Assembly: GCF_905475465.1 (NCBI RefSeq)
Contig: NC_062251.1
Span: 7,433,001 to 7,497,000, forward strand
Direction of reading: 5' to 3'
From: Pieris napi
Taxonomy: Eukaryota; Arthropoda; Insecta; Lepidoptera; Pieridae
Length of the DNA: 64,000 nucleotides
The notes beneath the pieces are model-generated. The model was not told the origin of the DNA and did no database searches. It saw only the letters and a program-made list of their open reading frames with translations. Numbering within the stretch: position 1 is the stretch's first letter; every line of letters begins with the position of its first letter. Of the stretch, positions 51,481 through 62,885 are shown in pieces. The position numbers were made by a program, and so were the translations under genes.

Positions 51481-52480
51481 TCCACGCGCCGTGGCGACCG
51501 GATCATTTTTAACGCGCTCCCGACCGAAACAAGTGTTTTATCAGTGAAAAAATAGCTAAAAATAAGTGTTATACATCAAAAGAAGAGCAACACAGTGGTG
51601 CTTTTGTATTTTTGATACGAGTTCTGTATAAAAAGATATAAGTGCGTTTCTGGAGGAAAAACTAAAAGTGATTGCGGCTCGAAATCTAAATCGATGACCC
51701 ATTGTTTTTAAGTGTTTATTAAAGGTGTTAAAAAGGTGATTAAAACAATATTAAAATATAAAAAATCCATTGAGCAGTTTTGGAGAAATTTGAAGTTCTA
51801 CCTCTACAACATAGAAAAAGTTGCCCTTCAGCCATTTGTGGAAAGCTCTTTGAAAGAGCTTTCCAACGCCATATCGCACAACAATCTTCGACAAAGGAGT
51901 CTATGATACTCTTCGGCAACTAACCAAATCCTCCCCGCTCAAAGCGGAAAATGAAAAACGACTCGACCCAATGATTATTATAAAGGGAATTAATAAATCA
52001 ACACCAGAAGAAGAAGTAATCGACACAATTCGGGATCAAAATCCCGAACTGACCAACGAAAAATTCTCCATTAAATTCCGCCGTAATAATCGCAACAACC
52101 TTTTCAACCTTGTTCTCTCAACCTCCCCCTCCGCTTTGCGCAAGTTTGTCGAAATGGGCCACGTCGCTATTTCTTATCTATACGAGTATGTACACTGCTC
52201 TAATTTTTCACCTTTTCTCCAGTGTAGACATTGTCTTAACTTTGGGCACACCAGAGGCAGATGCCCTGCGCCCCCACCTGCGCTAAATGTGCCGGTCAAC
52301 ATGACACCATTGAATGTAAATCTACTGAAACCAGCTCACACATAAACACCAGTGTTAACTGCAATGAGCATAATGCTCAGTTCAAAACTAACACTAACGT
52401 CACCCACCGCGCCGACAGCGACACGACACATCAGTGTGCACACTCACCGTCACGACAGTAAGCATCACGACACGCCACGA
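51481..52480 (+). mobile_element. LINE 5' leader and gag (family A), truncated
   Basis: A GC-rich start AGTCTCAGTCCACGCGCCGT opens directly after the split gag, followed by a 480-bp leader. Gag reads PMIIIKGINKSTPEEEVIDT, RDQNPELTNEKFSIKFRRNN and CRHCLNFGHTRGRCP, homologous to residues about 345-430 of the ORF at 22851-24395 (PMIILKGINK...CQNCLNFGHTKSRC). The later knuckles decay in frame-shifted sequence. Confidence 0.75.
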
Positions 52481-52529
52481 CACGTGAGTATGTTTCCGCC
52501 TCAACGCGTGACACGGGTCACCAGACCTT

Positions 52530-53030
52530 TCAAAGACAAAACCACATTCATTCACCTATATATGTGCAGTCCCAGTTGGAGTACGCCTGTCCAATCTGCA
52601 ATCCCTATTACACTATATATGTCACAAAACTGGAGGATGTACAAAATAAAGTTTTACATGTTTTAAATTATCACATGAATGGTGGTAGGGCTAAATACAA
52701 GGAACTTAAAAAAAATTACTTTCTTTGAGTACTAGGCTTACGCCTTTGATAGATTGTGTCACTATAAGAAAAATATGTGTACATGAACTAACTTGTTCAG
52801 ATCTCTTGAACTCTTAACATTCAAGTGGTGAAGGAAAAACAAGTGAGGCTCGTGCTAAATTTCGGTTATGTTTTGCTTGTAGTGAGGACAAAGTGACTGA
52901 CATGAGGCCTTGTTCTTTCAGGTCAGAGATTAAAGAGGTGAAACTGTCTGCACTACTACGCCCTCTCATATTGTACAGTTTTTTTGGGCGGGAACTCCAA
53001 AAAGAGCGCGCGTACATTTTGAGTTCTTAT
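52530..53030 (+). pseudogene. LINE reverse transcriptase C-terminal fragment
   Basis: QSQLEYACPICNPYYTIYVT then KLEDVQNKVLHVLNYHMNGG matches the RSxLEYAxxxWxPxxxxxxxxLExVQxK motif after the RT palm of Jockey-type LINEs. A stop and frame changes follow; the remaining 200 bp are only weakly recognisable. Confidence 0.7.
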
Positions 53031-53074
53031 TAATTTTAAAATAAATAGCAGAATTTAGAAGTAGTGACTTAGAA

Positions 53075-53735
53075 ATGGAGGGTAACGAGTGGGGCGGGGA
53101 TAACCCGCCCACCTCAAATAAACGTCCTCGCGTGGAGGATCGTGGTGATGACCCCAAGGCGGACTCTGGCGTTGGCGGTGAGCGTAATGACTCTTATTTA
53201 CCGTTTTACAAACCAAATTATAAAAGTCTGTATCCGGAGAACTCTGCTAATACCGACTTTAAAGTATTTGTCGATGCAAGAAGAAATAAGGACAGTCTGG
53301 GCAACAAGAGCCCCATTTACTTAAACCACAATTTTGCAACTGAAGTTAAAGGTGTGACGGCAATTCAAAGAGTGAAAGCCAGTAAAATTGCAATTATTTT
53401 TAAACAGTATAATACAGCAAATAACTTTATACCAATTCATATTTTTTTTTAATACGAAATGAAAGTTTTCATTCCTGCTGCGCAGATTGAAAAGACAGGA
53501 ATCATAAAATTTGTTCCGACTAACATTTCCAATATTACATATAGTTGTACAGTAGGCTATCATCAATATACGAAATTATTGCGATCAGAAGACTTACAAA
53601 GAAAGTAGGGCATGAGTATGTTCCTTTACAAACTGTAAGCATTACTTTTCTATCTAATATTCTACCAGATAATATACAATACGACTTATTCTCTATCCCA
53701 CAAAAAACAGTGTTCAGCAAAAATCAATGTTAATA
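53075..53735 (+). pseudogene. LINE ORF1 of a third family (RRM-like gag)
   Basis: MEGNEWGGDNPPTSNKRPRV opens a frame that reads YSFENSANTDF-like VFVDARR, VTAIQRVKASKIAIIFKQYN and, after a shift near 53450, EMKVFIPAAQIEKTGIIKFV, then VGHEYVPLQTVSITFLSNIL. The order fits ORF1 proteins with an RRM-like fold before the zinc knuckles, which are missing. Confidence 0.6.
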
Positions 53736-54265
53736 ATTATGAAATATTTTAATTATAAAAATATATGATCACTATAAAATCATTTTTAACTTAGTTTTAT
53801 TAAACACATGACATTTCTAGACGTCTATTTATACTTCAAAAATAAAAATAGTAGTTTATCTGTCATAATTTTAAATCAATTGTGAAAAATAAACGTCAAA
53901 ATGCGCCGCACAGGTTTATCTATAGTAAGTTTTATTTTATTTTTATGTTTGTACTCCTAAATATGCAGGTTTTTAATAAAATACACATGCCTAAATGTTT
54001 GTTTTAACACATTTTTATATATATGCTGTTGTCGCTATGAGAATTAGTATGTTTTTGCCGTGTTTTTTACTAACGTATATATATAATACAATACCTATAC
54101 AATGCCGCAGTTGCAGTAATTTACCTTTCGTTGATGGTGTATAGAATAATATACATTGCTAACTGCACGGAATGAATATTTTAATGGACTTTACTATAAA
54201 AATTAAATTGCAAGTATGTCTGTCTTATATATTAAACCAATTTTATTACAATTTAAAAGACAGTT
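53736..54265. other. AT-rich stretch without recognised feature
   Basis: No coding frame or element end was identified. ATATATAT runs near 54020 and 54075 are simple repeats. Confidence 0.4.
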
Positions 54266-54269
54266 GAAC

Positions 54270-54360
54270 TTATGTTTGACTGCCTCGTTGATATAGTGGT
54301 TGTAGAAAGCTACACACAAAGTTGGGGTTCGATTCCCACAAAAAATACACATATTATTAT
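54270..54360 (+). repeat. tRNA-derived SINE head
   Basis: GCCTCGTTGATATAGTGGTT (box A context) and GGGGTTCGATTCCCAC (box B, GGTTCGATTCC) are spaced as in a tRNA-derived polymerase III promoter. The acceptor stem does not pair, so this is a SINE or tRNA pseudogene rather than a tRNA gene. The 3' limit is unknown. Confidence 0.7.
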
Positions 54361-54599
54361 TACTGAAATACTACATAACTGATATATAAATATATATCTA
54401 TAATACAATATGGTTTGGCTTTACTATAACGTTGGGTTTTTTGCATGTTTCTTTTGCTTTGGGTTTAGGCTGCTATAAATTATGTTGAGGGAAAATTATG
54501 GTATATTTAGTTTAGGAACAATCAGACAAAATACAAAATAGACTCAAAGATGCTGCTACTAACCTGCTAACTGAAAAGGCTTTGAAAAAGAAAGAATTA

Positions 54600-55235
54600 T
54601 TATATACTTAGTATTGTCAAGTGGGTTGATAATAAACAGGTCACATTGGTGAGTTCTTATGATGATGCATACCCTGTCGAAAATATAAAACGATTCGGCA
54701 AAGAAGCAAAATCTCGTGTTGATGTAAAATGTCCTAAAATTGTTAAAGACTATAATCGTCACATGAGAGGTGTCGATTTGGCAGACATGCTGATTGCATT
54801 ATATCGCACTGGAATAAGATGGCACAGGTGGTATATGAAAATTTTCTCGCAGCTTTTGAATATACTCGTAGGCATCAACAACGCTTGGCTTTACGTCACA
54901 GACATAACAAAATGATAAACACCACTAGAAAGCAGGATCGTCTAGAAGATTTTAGGTATGAAATCTACAGTGGCCTACCGAAACGAGGTCGAAAGATTTC
55001 AGTGAAAAATTTAGACGTAATACCGGACAAAGCAAATATAAAAAGTTGTATCTGAACGACCATGCGATGATGTCCGGTGTGACAAATATGATCATTGGCC
55101 GCAAATAACCGGATATAAGAGGTGTAAGTACTGCAAAGTTGGCCAGGCAAGTACGATGTGAACAAAATGTAAGGTTCATCTTTGTTACGTGAAGAATCGA
55201 AAATGTTTTTTGGAGTACCACTGCAAGCAATAGGG
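54600..55235 (+). pseudogene. piggyBac transposase C-terminal third
   Basis: VKWVDNKQVTLVSSYDDAYP, KCPKIVKDYNRHMRGVDLAD (last catalytic Asp region), IRWHRWYMKIFSQLL, then shifted frames with YTRRHQQRLALRHRHNK and a cysteine-rich tail (GYKRCKYC, TKCKVHLC, NRKCFLEYHC). This is the DDE_Tnp_1_7 end plus the C-terminal Cys-rich domain that binds element ends. At least three frame changes or stops. Confidence 0.85.
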
Positions 55236-55740
55236 TCTCTGAATTATTAAATTACGATTATTTTGTTGTTCAAGAAAGATTAATTTTATTAAACATTTTA
55301 TTTCCACCAAGACAGTTATTTTTATTTTAAATCATGTTATTAACAATAATCTTTTGGTATATATTAAAAACTACTAGTAACATTTCAACTCTACCTAAAC
55401 ATACCAATGTATAGCATAATATACATTCCTGAAAATGCGATAATCACTGTACGTGTAGCAATGTATAGAATAGTATACATCTTGTTTTTCCAAAATTTTC
55501 ATGTCACGTTTTTTTTATTTATTTTTTTGATGATTTTTATGCCCCAAAGAAGCTACCTATATAATTTTTTTTGCTTTTCTTCTAAAAAAGAATCTTGCCA
55601 CGATAAGGGTTAAGAAAGTCTTGTGTTAAGTGTTAAATTGATTTCTATAAACAAAGTGCGACCAAAGTCGATTTTGACATTTTTTTGATGATTTTATTTG
55701 GATTTTTTTTTATCAAGAAAAAACTTTTCCCGGAAAGGAG
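55236..55740. other. No recognised gene
   Basis: AT-rich. ATGTATAGCATAATATACAT (55405) and ATGTATAGAATAGTATACAT (55461) are near-palindromic relatives of GTATAGAATAATATACAT at 54138, so a short family of palindromes flanks the piggyBac remnant; these may be its subterminal repeats. Confidence 0.45.
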
Positions 55741-56375
55741 GTGGCACTACTTCACTGAAACTTCAAAGAACTTTTGGAACAAAATAAGCAACTAAAAACA
55801 CAAACATCCAGACACCTTTACAAAAGTGTCAAAAACAGAATATTATTAACAGATTTTTTTGAAAAATAATACGAGTAGTACCTGGGATGATAGTAATGCC
55901 AAACAAAAAGAAATGGATAGATTGGTGGCCGAAATGATTTCGTTACAAAACTTGCCATTTAGTTTTGTGGAAGGTGTGGGGTTTAAAAGAGTAATGCAGG
56001 CAGCATTACCTCGTTATCATCGGAAGGTTAAATCAAAAAATCGGAGGTTTTGGAATCATAGCGAATAATTTGAACAATATTTTGAAAGACTGGAAATTAA
56101 GCTCGGAATCAGTTCATTGTATTTTACGCGACAGAGGTTCTATTATGAAAATGGCTAATTTCACTGATGCTAACTGTACTATTCATCAACTACAATTGTG
56201 TGTTCGATCGGCGATGGAAAGCGAAGAATATCTCTTGCCAGTGATTACAAAGTGCAAAAAAATTGCGACTGACTTCAATAATTCTTTAATTGCTCATAAT
56301 GAATTGAAGCATATTCAAATTGAAAGATTGAACCAATCAGAACTAAGTATTCTTCAGGAATGTTCCACTCGGTAA
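55741..56375 (+). pseudogene. hAT (ZBED-type) transposase fragment with deletion
   Basis: STWDDSNAKQKEMDRLVAEM, ISLQNLPFSFVEGVGFKRVM and AALPRYHRK are the part after the BED finger. A deletion then joins GGFGIIANNLNNILKDWKLS, VHCILRDRGSIMKMANF (second-Asp region, RDRGS) and CTIHQLQLCVRSAMESEEYL, to KIQTERL-like and LQECSTR. The first catalytic Asp segment was deleted. Confidence 0.8.
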
Positions 56376-56504
56376 GTTTTTTAAACTAAAATATTCATGC
56401 AATGAAACCTATTAGGTACCTATGTATAGATATTTTTTTTGTTTTATTAATTTTGACCCTAGTTTTATTTTTAATTTTTAATGTGCTGGAAAATAAGGGG
56501 TTGG

Positions 56505-56830
56505 GTCGTTGAAAGCGATAGCGGGTACCAAATCCGATGGAGAAATGGACGAACAAGAAGATACTCTAGTGGGGGAGGAAGCACAGAGCGGCCTGGAGGA
56601 AAGTCTGGAGAGCTGGAAGGATCAGTATATCCAGTCAGTACGTATACCACAAAACATGAAAACTAAAAATCAGGCCGATGCTGTGCTAACCAAAATATCA
56701 AAAAAACTCGATGAGCCGAGACAACCCCCAATACAACCACAAAAATATGCAAGTTTTGGACAAAATGTGGCTGAAAAAATGAGGAGCTTGCCGCCAAATG
56801 TCGCAATACATTGCGAAAAATTATAAGTCA
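56505..56830 (+). pseudogene. MADF partner C-terminal remnant (tentative)
   Basis: A frame of 105 codons is acidic, then reads NQADAVLTKISKKLDEPRQP and KYASFGQNVAEKMRSLPPNV before a stop. The FGxxVAxxxRxLPP pattern resembles the C-terminal block of Harbinger MADF partners. No neighbouring transposase was found. Confidence 0.4.
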
Positions 56831-57286
56831 TACTTTGTGTTACGACCTTTGTAATCTCAATGTTATGTCGAGAATTGTCACTGAAACAAAGTTTAATTAT
56901 TTTAGCTGATTTCACTGAAAAATTGTAATTTGAGTGCCAATAATTTGATATTCATAATATTTATTATCCCATAGAATAGAAAGAAAAGAAATATTAGATT
57001 TTACAAGATTTGATTAAAATTTTATATTTCTTTCAGCTGATGACAGAGAGCAAGCTTCTGTATCCATTGTGCTACAAGATCACTTTGTGAAAAGACCATA
57101 GTAGTCTTAAAAGTAAGTTTTATCAAAGCAATATTATAAAATGGTAGTTTATGTGACCAAAGAATGGTCAATATGCGCATGATCGCTAGTCTATACCAGT
57201 TAGCTTTTTTTACTTTAATAAAAACACTAGACACAAATTGTAGTACTGGAATAGATAGGATCAACACTAAAACCATAAAATGTGTA
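56831..57286. other. No recognised gene
   Basis: AT-rich sequence up to the left end of the pogo element. Confidence 0.4.
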
Positions 57287-57294
57287 CCGTTAAA

Positions 57295-57810
57295 CGGGGT
57301 GAATAGAACTCACGGGGGGAATAGAGAAAAACACTTGGCATAATTTTAAACCTTAATTTATATAACTGAGTGATACCAGTAAACAAAACCGTATCTTTAC
57401 TCATTTGGTAGTTTTATTTTCCTTGGTCTGGCAACATTTTATTTATGGCAACTTCGCTAAAAACGTCAAAACTAAATTTCAAAGTTGACCAAAAAAAAGT
57501 CGTTAAAGTGCAAGTGAGTTTGAACATTCGTAATTTAGAGAATTTTGGCGATAGAAGTCAATAAATATCTTCTAATTACAGTCAGTGTTATCATAAATAT
57601 ATTGTGCTATAATTGTTGAGGTAAGAATATACATTATTATAATTAATTAGAATTATTTTGTAAGTCTAGTTTACTTTAATTTTTTGAGGTCAAAAGACAC
57701 GCGAAGGGGGTGAATAGACACACCTGAGGGTTTAATGAGCACGCGAATATGGTTAATAGATACAGCAAAGGGGTGAATAGTTACGAAAGAAGGGTGATTA
57801 GATATGATAA
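57295..57810 (+). repeat. Subterminal GGGTGAATAG repeats, left side
   Basis: The word GGGTGAATAGA recurs with small changes at about 57297, 57316 (GGGGAATAGAG), 57714, 57736 (GGGTTTAATGAG), 57757 (GGTTAATAGA), 57777 and 57797, all in one orientation. On the right side the inverse occurs at about 59608 (CTAATCACCCCTC), 59629 (CTATTGTCCCCTG) and 59822 (TIR). Spacing of about 20-22 bp in each cluster suggests binding on one DNA face. Confidence 0.85.
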
Positions 57811-58333
57811 AATCAGGGCTGCCAAAAAGGATAAAGGACTATTTGGTAGTGTTTATCTCCGGTTCAACTTCCACTCTTAGTTTCATACTTGAAGCTTTTA
57901 GTTTTGTTTAAATTTGGAATTTTGAGGTTCTTAATAAGTGTACTTGAGATACAATCATAGCTAAGTAATTTGGCCGTAGTAATCTAGTTTGACCGATACT
58001 GCTGTGCCGCGGTCTAGGTATGGCCGCGGCGTAGCGGGAGGAGGAGATTGCAATCCGTTCCGAATATTAATCGTTTTTGAACTCATGCTCTGCCTTTCCC
58101 TATCCCGCCCGCATCCTGAACCAGATTACGCCCGCCGGTTATAGCAAGTCTTATTATTAGGGGTAAACAGAGGAAGATTGGCCCAGAAACAAGCAAAAAT
58201 TGTATTATGGTATTAGTAAACAGTGAATAGCGCCTTCTCATGAAGCCTCATTCATTAAGTACCTAAAATGAAATAATAAGGTACATCTTTGGTTTTGGTT
58301 ATTTCATCATTGTTTTATTTCGCAGGTACAAAA

Positions 58334-59198
58334 ATGCCTCGTAACTATAAGCCTGATCCACGGGGTAAGCAATATCGAAAATATGACCAGGAGATAATTC
58401 AACAAGCTTTGGAAGAGTTTGATACTGCACCAAACTGCTCATTAGCCTCTATCGCAAATAAATATAATATTAATAAATCGGTGCTATACCGACACAGTAG
58501 AAAAATTATGAAAACACAAGGTGGTCAAAATGCCATAGATGACGACACAGAACGCCACATCGTCAATTATATAAATATTTGCGGCAATTGGGGTTATCCT
58601 TTAGATACTTACGATTTAAGAGTTCTAATTAAAATGTATTTAGATAATTTAGGCATCACACACAGGCGCTTTAAAAATAATATGCCTGGACCAGATTATG
58701 CCGCAAGATTTTTAAAAAGGCATAAAGATACGATTTCTTTGAGAATGTGTCAAAACATAAAAAAGTCGAGGGCTCAAATTTCACCCGAAACCATTAAAGA
58801 ATACTTTGAAGAATTAGAGATATCCCTTAAAGAAATAGATCCAAACAATATAATTAATTACGATGAAACAAACCTCAGTGATGACCCCGGACGTAAAAAG
58901 GTAATAGTGAAAAGGGGAACTAAGTACCCAGAAAGAGTCGTGAATCAATCTAAATCATCAATATCTATAATGATGGCTGGTACTGCTGCAGGAGAGCTTC
59001 TGCCTCCATATGTAATTTATAAAGCTAACAAGAAGAAGTGGCGTGAATTTAAAGAAGTGTAAAAAAATACCATTGAATACTGTAATTAATATAAAAAAAG
59101 AAAAAACTCGACAACAATTACCAAGTAATACAAAAAATCGACATTATTACAAAAGTGATGCCGAAATTTTAAGGGCTTTGAACGATGACAGTATTTAA
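58334..59198 (+). pseudogene. Pogo/Jerky-like transposase with internal deletion
   Basis: A TTTCGCAG acceptor precedes ATG at 58334. The N-terminus has a psq-type HTH (YDQEIIQQALEEFDTAPNCS, SIANKYNINKSVLYRH) and a CENP-B-like second HTH (YPLDTYDLRVLIKMYLDNLG, GPDYAARFLKRHKDTISLRM). The DDE_1 domain starts with NIINYDETNLSDDPGRKKV (first Asp) and ISIMMAGTAAGELLPPYVIY, then ends at a stop at 59060-59062. The last 45 codons (KTRQQLPSNTKN...RALNDDSI) look like the original C-terminus in the next frame. The second and third catalytic residues are deleted. Confidence 0.85.
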
Positions 59199-59843
59199 AA
59201 ATTAGATACCTAAATGAAAATTCTTAGACTGCCTGACTGACTGACTTTCATTATTTAAATAATATTATAGAAATAACTGATTTTATATTTACTGTTATTT
59301 TTCAGTCGATATGTAATTTTTAATTTGTTTTAGAATATGATTTTTAAGTTTGTTTTGATAGTATTGTTAAGTGTAATCTTTAAGAAAAAGCATTTATACC
59401 TATTAATAATTTTTGATTAAGTTAAGTACATTTTTCTAGTTTTGTTTTCGAGTTTCACATTTTTTTTATTTTTCTTCAATTAATATATTTTAAAAACATT
59501 AATAAATAATATAATCTGAAATACATTATTGAGTTTCATTTGTTTGTCTTTTCCTTACATAAACAAAATTCAGGGAAACTGCGATGGCGCAGCCCTACGA
59601 AATTTTTCTAATCACCCCTCGTGTGTGTCTATTGTCCCCTGATGGGAGGAAAATAGAAATCACGTATACTTTGTGTTTTTTTTTCAGAAACTACATACTT
59701 ATCCTAATGGAAACGAATATATTTCAAAAGTTTAGTTTAGGACTCAATAAATGCATAATTAAAAAAATGGCTTTCAATTCCGCAACATTACAAAAATCGG
59801 TACCAAAGTTCGAAAGCCCATCTATTCACCCCGTTTGACGGTA

Positions 59844-60045
59844 ATCAATTATATCTCTGAATATCTCTCGATCTGCTTTAATAAGCTGCTGCATAAAGGT
59901 GAATTTCCGGATTCTCTTAAGAAAGCCAAAGTTACTCCTATCTATAAATCTGACCCCAAAGCCGACCCCGGCAATAACAGACCGATATCCATTCTACCTT
60001 CAATATCAAAAATATTTACTCACGACTTGATACTTACTTACAAAG
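59844..60045 (+). pseudogene. LINE reverse transcriptase fragment
   Basis: YISEYLSICFNKLLHKGEFP DS then LKKAKVTPIYKSDPKADPGN and NRPISILPSISKIF are RT motifs 0-2 (FPDxLKxAxVxPIYK, NxRPISILPxxSKIFE). The pogo right end abuts this piece, so pogo probably inserted into or beside a LINE relic. Confidence 0.8.
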
Positions 60046-60189
60046 TAACAATTTTAGACTTAGACTACTGTTATTAAGGCAGCTAGGGACAACCCATTTG
60101 ATGTCATAAAAATGACAAGGGATGGACTTTATTTCAACAAAAAAGCTGGAGAATAACATTACCAACAGGAAGATAAAAACAGAATCTTC

Positions 60190-62330
60190 AACGTCTCGGC
60201 GTTCTAATACAAAGTTGCAAATTCTGATGTTGTACCAACAAAGGTGTGTAAAGAATTTTTTAAAAAAATATTTCAAGTAAGTGATGGTCGAATTACTAGA
60301 TTGCTTAAAAAATAAGTTGTCGGTTTCGACTCCACCACAAGACCAAAGAGGAAGACATATACCAAAAAATTAAAAGAAGTGATGATCAAATTCAAAATGT
60401 AAAGTCATTTATAGAAAAATTTCCAACATATGAATCCCATTACACTTTACATAAAAGGTCAGATAGACTATTTTTGCATCCAGAGTTGACCATAACCAAA
60501 ATGTACTCTTTGTACTGTGAACAGAGTGCTACACCTCTATCTTATTACATGTTTAGTAAAATATTTAATGAAAATTTTAATTTATCATTTCATCCACCAA
60601 TCAAGTGACTCATGTAAAAGGTGTGACATGTTGAATATAAAGATGCAAGCTTGTGATAATGAGGAGGAGAAAAGCCATCTTGAAACTCAGAGAAAGCTCC
60701 ATTTACTAAAAGCAGATTCTGCAAGAAATAATTATAATAAAGATAAAGAAGAGGCTAAAGTAAATGGTAACAATACGCAGTGAACGACGATATTCTATCT
60801 CAAGCTCATGCTTAGATGAAAACACAATGGAAAATTTATAAATAAATCTATATATACAGGGTGGCCAAAAAGTCGTGGATCAAACGCAAATAGGGGATAG
60901 ATGAGGTCATCAGCGGCAAAAAATTGTTCTACGGGAGGTCTCTAAGGTCAACCCCTGCAGAGTTATGATTTATTTTGGTTTTTATATGAAAATTTACTTT
61001 TTTTACTAATTCTTCTTAAAATTCGAAAATATCTACATCCTGTATCTTTCTCATAATATCCACTAGATTGGTACTGATGAGTTCTTGCGTTAGACATACT
61101 ATTTATAGTTGTTTATTTAGTGTATTGAAGATAATATTAAGTGATACGATATAACATTTTTTCAAATCATAAATTTTTCTTTACTTTGGACCCCACTGTG
61201 AAAAAAAATTACTCCACCGAAGTGTCCCAGTACTACAAGTTTTGGCGCATTTAATAGGGATTCTGAAAAGGTATTACACGTGGCCATGAGTAGCTCTAAT
61301 ATCTTTCTAGGAAGAATTACAAACAACGATTGTGAAATAATAATTGCATTAAAACAATTATTTCTCAATGGTTGTTGTTTGTTTAGAAGAGGTTATCCAA
61401 AATTTATCTGAAATATCTGATCTGATAGGCTCAGATTCTGAAGACGATTCATGCTATGTCAACAGCATTCATTCTCCTTCTGATAGTTACCTCAATCAAC
61501 TTGACGATAACTTAACAGAATAACGTTGAATGTAATGGCTTCGAATTGCATGATGATGACGACAAGAAACGCCTACATTACAACAGATTTCAACAGATTC
61601 CTAAGTGACAGTCCTTGGAGAAACATCTCATAATGTAACATTACATACTTGCCAATGCAATTAACCAGTCTACCTGGGAAATAATGGTGTCACATGTTTC
61701 TGGTTTGACGAGACAGTCTGTGATTTGAAATCTACGACATACGCATAATTTTTCGAAGATTATGTAACCAAGTTAATTAATGATAGTCCAAAGGATGTGA
61801 TAATTTATACAGATGGTTGTACTGCGCAAAATTACAATATTGTGTCAAATACGTTGCTGAGATATGGCAAAGAACATAGTCATTAATCATTAAGAGCGAT
61901 TTTCGTTTAATGTTTATTTAAATTATATTGTTGTTTTGCTTAATTTATTTTTATTGTTTCTTATATTATGCTATGTTTGCCTGTAAGTGCTTGACACATT
62001 AAAAATGGTTTTTTATTTTTCTGTTATCAATGTATCAGTGTGCCGAGCGTTGGCAAATTTTATAAATAAATAAATAAATCATAACACAGAAATATTCGGA
62101 CTCTGTCGACTCTGTTCACTCGGTAATAGAGAGGAAATTGAAAAATCGGTAAACATTTTTACCATCACTAAAGAAGCTAGAACCAAATCATGTCCTTACG
62201 AAGTAATTACACATGACCAAACATTTTTCAAAGATTTCAGCAACAAGGATTACTATATCTATGAATCATTTCGACCTGGTTGTGAGGCGGGTGATCACTG
62301 CGTCAGAATTGCGTTATTTAGTGAGGGACA
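60190..62330 (+). pseudogene. Second DUF7869-family gene, heavily decayed
   Basis: Scattered frames follow the order of the gene at 13960-16581: VCKEFFKKIFQVSDGRITRL, VKSFIEKFPTYESHYTLHKR, SYYMFSKIFNENFNLSFHPP, CKRCDMLNIKMQACDNEEEK, then after an unrelated stretch (about 60790-61650) GNNGVTCFWFDETVCDLKST, DSPKDVIIYTDGCTAQNYNI (D of YTDG, matching YSDN), DSVDSVHSVIERKLKN (Glu) and TKEARTKSCPYEVITHDQTF then FKDFSNKDYYIYESFRPGCE. It clarifies the conserved core: F..IP..DxCxxC, YxDxCxxQN, DSVHSxIER. It ends where a Helitron derivative begins. Confidence 0.65.
60790..61660. other. Unassigned insert within the DUF7869 relic
   Basis: ATACAGGGTGGCCAAAAAGT (60857) has the look of a Tc1/mariner-type TIR (often TACAGGGTG...), but no inverse partner was found. 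A short frame at 61369-61523 (MVVVCLEEVIQNLSEISDLI, acidic) could be a gene start of the same family as the DUF7869 gene. Not certain. Confidence 0.35.
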
Positions 62331-62885
62331 ATGAAGTGGATATGCTTAGAATGCAACGAGTTCGTGCACATCAAACACAACAACAGCGAGCACGACATAA
62401 TGAAATTGAGCGAATCCGCAGACGCAGTGCTCCTGTGATTCTTGAACGAGCTGAATTCCACTATGATCCGGCAATTGATTATTATTGTGCCGACAAATCG
62501 GTAACAATTGGGGAAATGAAAATAATTTGTAAATATTGTAAGGCGTTAAAATACACTGGTGAATCTACTGGATTATGTTGTGCTGGAGGCAAAGTAAAAT
62601 TGCCACAATTGGTCCCACCACCAGATCCTTTACGCTTTTTAGGATCAGTTGTCATCATGCTGCGTAACATTAATCAACCTCGACTATGCAATGAAACAAG
62701 ACTGGCTGTTAAAAAGCTGATGAATAACGTCATTGAGGCAACAATCATAAAAGGAAAATACAAAGGAGAGGTCAGAGGATGTCTTGATCCCGCGAATACC
62801 GATGATTCCAACGGATTTACCATTCGATTTTAAACGCTTACAATTTCCAGTACGTCTGGCCTTTGCGTTCAACGTTTGACGAGTC
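62300..62885 (+). pseudogene. Helitron deletion derivative: N-terminus fused to helicase C-terminus
   Basis: An open frame reads VDMLRMQRVRAHQTQQQRAR, FHYDPAIDYYCADKSVTIG, IICKYCKALKYTGESTGLCC and KVKLPQLVPPPDPLR (Helitron N-terminal zinc-finger region, compare 48000-48120). It passes in frame into GSVVIMLRNINQPRLCNETR LAVKK and NNVIEATIIKGKYKGEV, the PIF1-like helicase C-terminus, then shifts to RIPMIPTDLPFDFKRLQFPV. The Rep core and most of the helicase are deleted (about 3-4 kb in a full element). The frame across the join is open. Confidence 0.8.

Larger units (their letters stand above)
57287..59841 (+). mobile_element. Pogo-type DNA transposon with TIRs and TA duplication
   Basis: The left end CCGTTAAACGGGGTGAATAG is inverted at the right end as CTATTCACCCCGTTTGACGG, one mismatch in 21 bp. 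TA flanks both ends (57285-57286 and 59842-59843), the pogo/Tc1 target. It carries one transposase gene with an internal deletion and subterminal repeats, so it is a non-autonomous derivative of 2,555 bp. Confidence 0.9.

Noticed and set aside
54282..54338. Possible functional tRNA gene
   Set aside because: Box A and B are present but the stems do not pair and no acceptor end is visible; better read as a SINE head.
60857..60880. Tc1/mariner TIR (ATACAGGGTGGCC)
   Set aside because: No inverted partner or TA duplication could be located, so it was only mentioned as a possibility.
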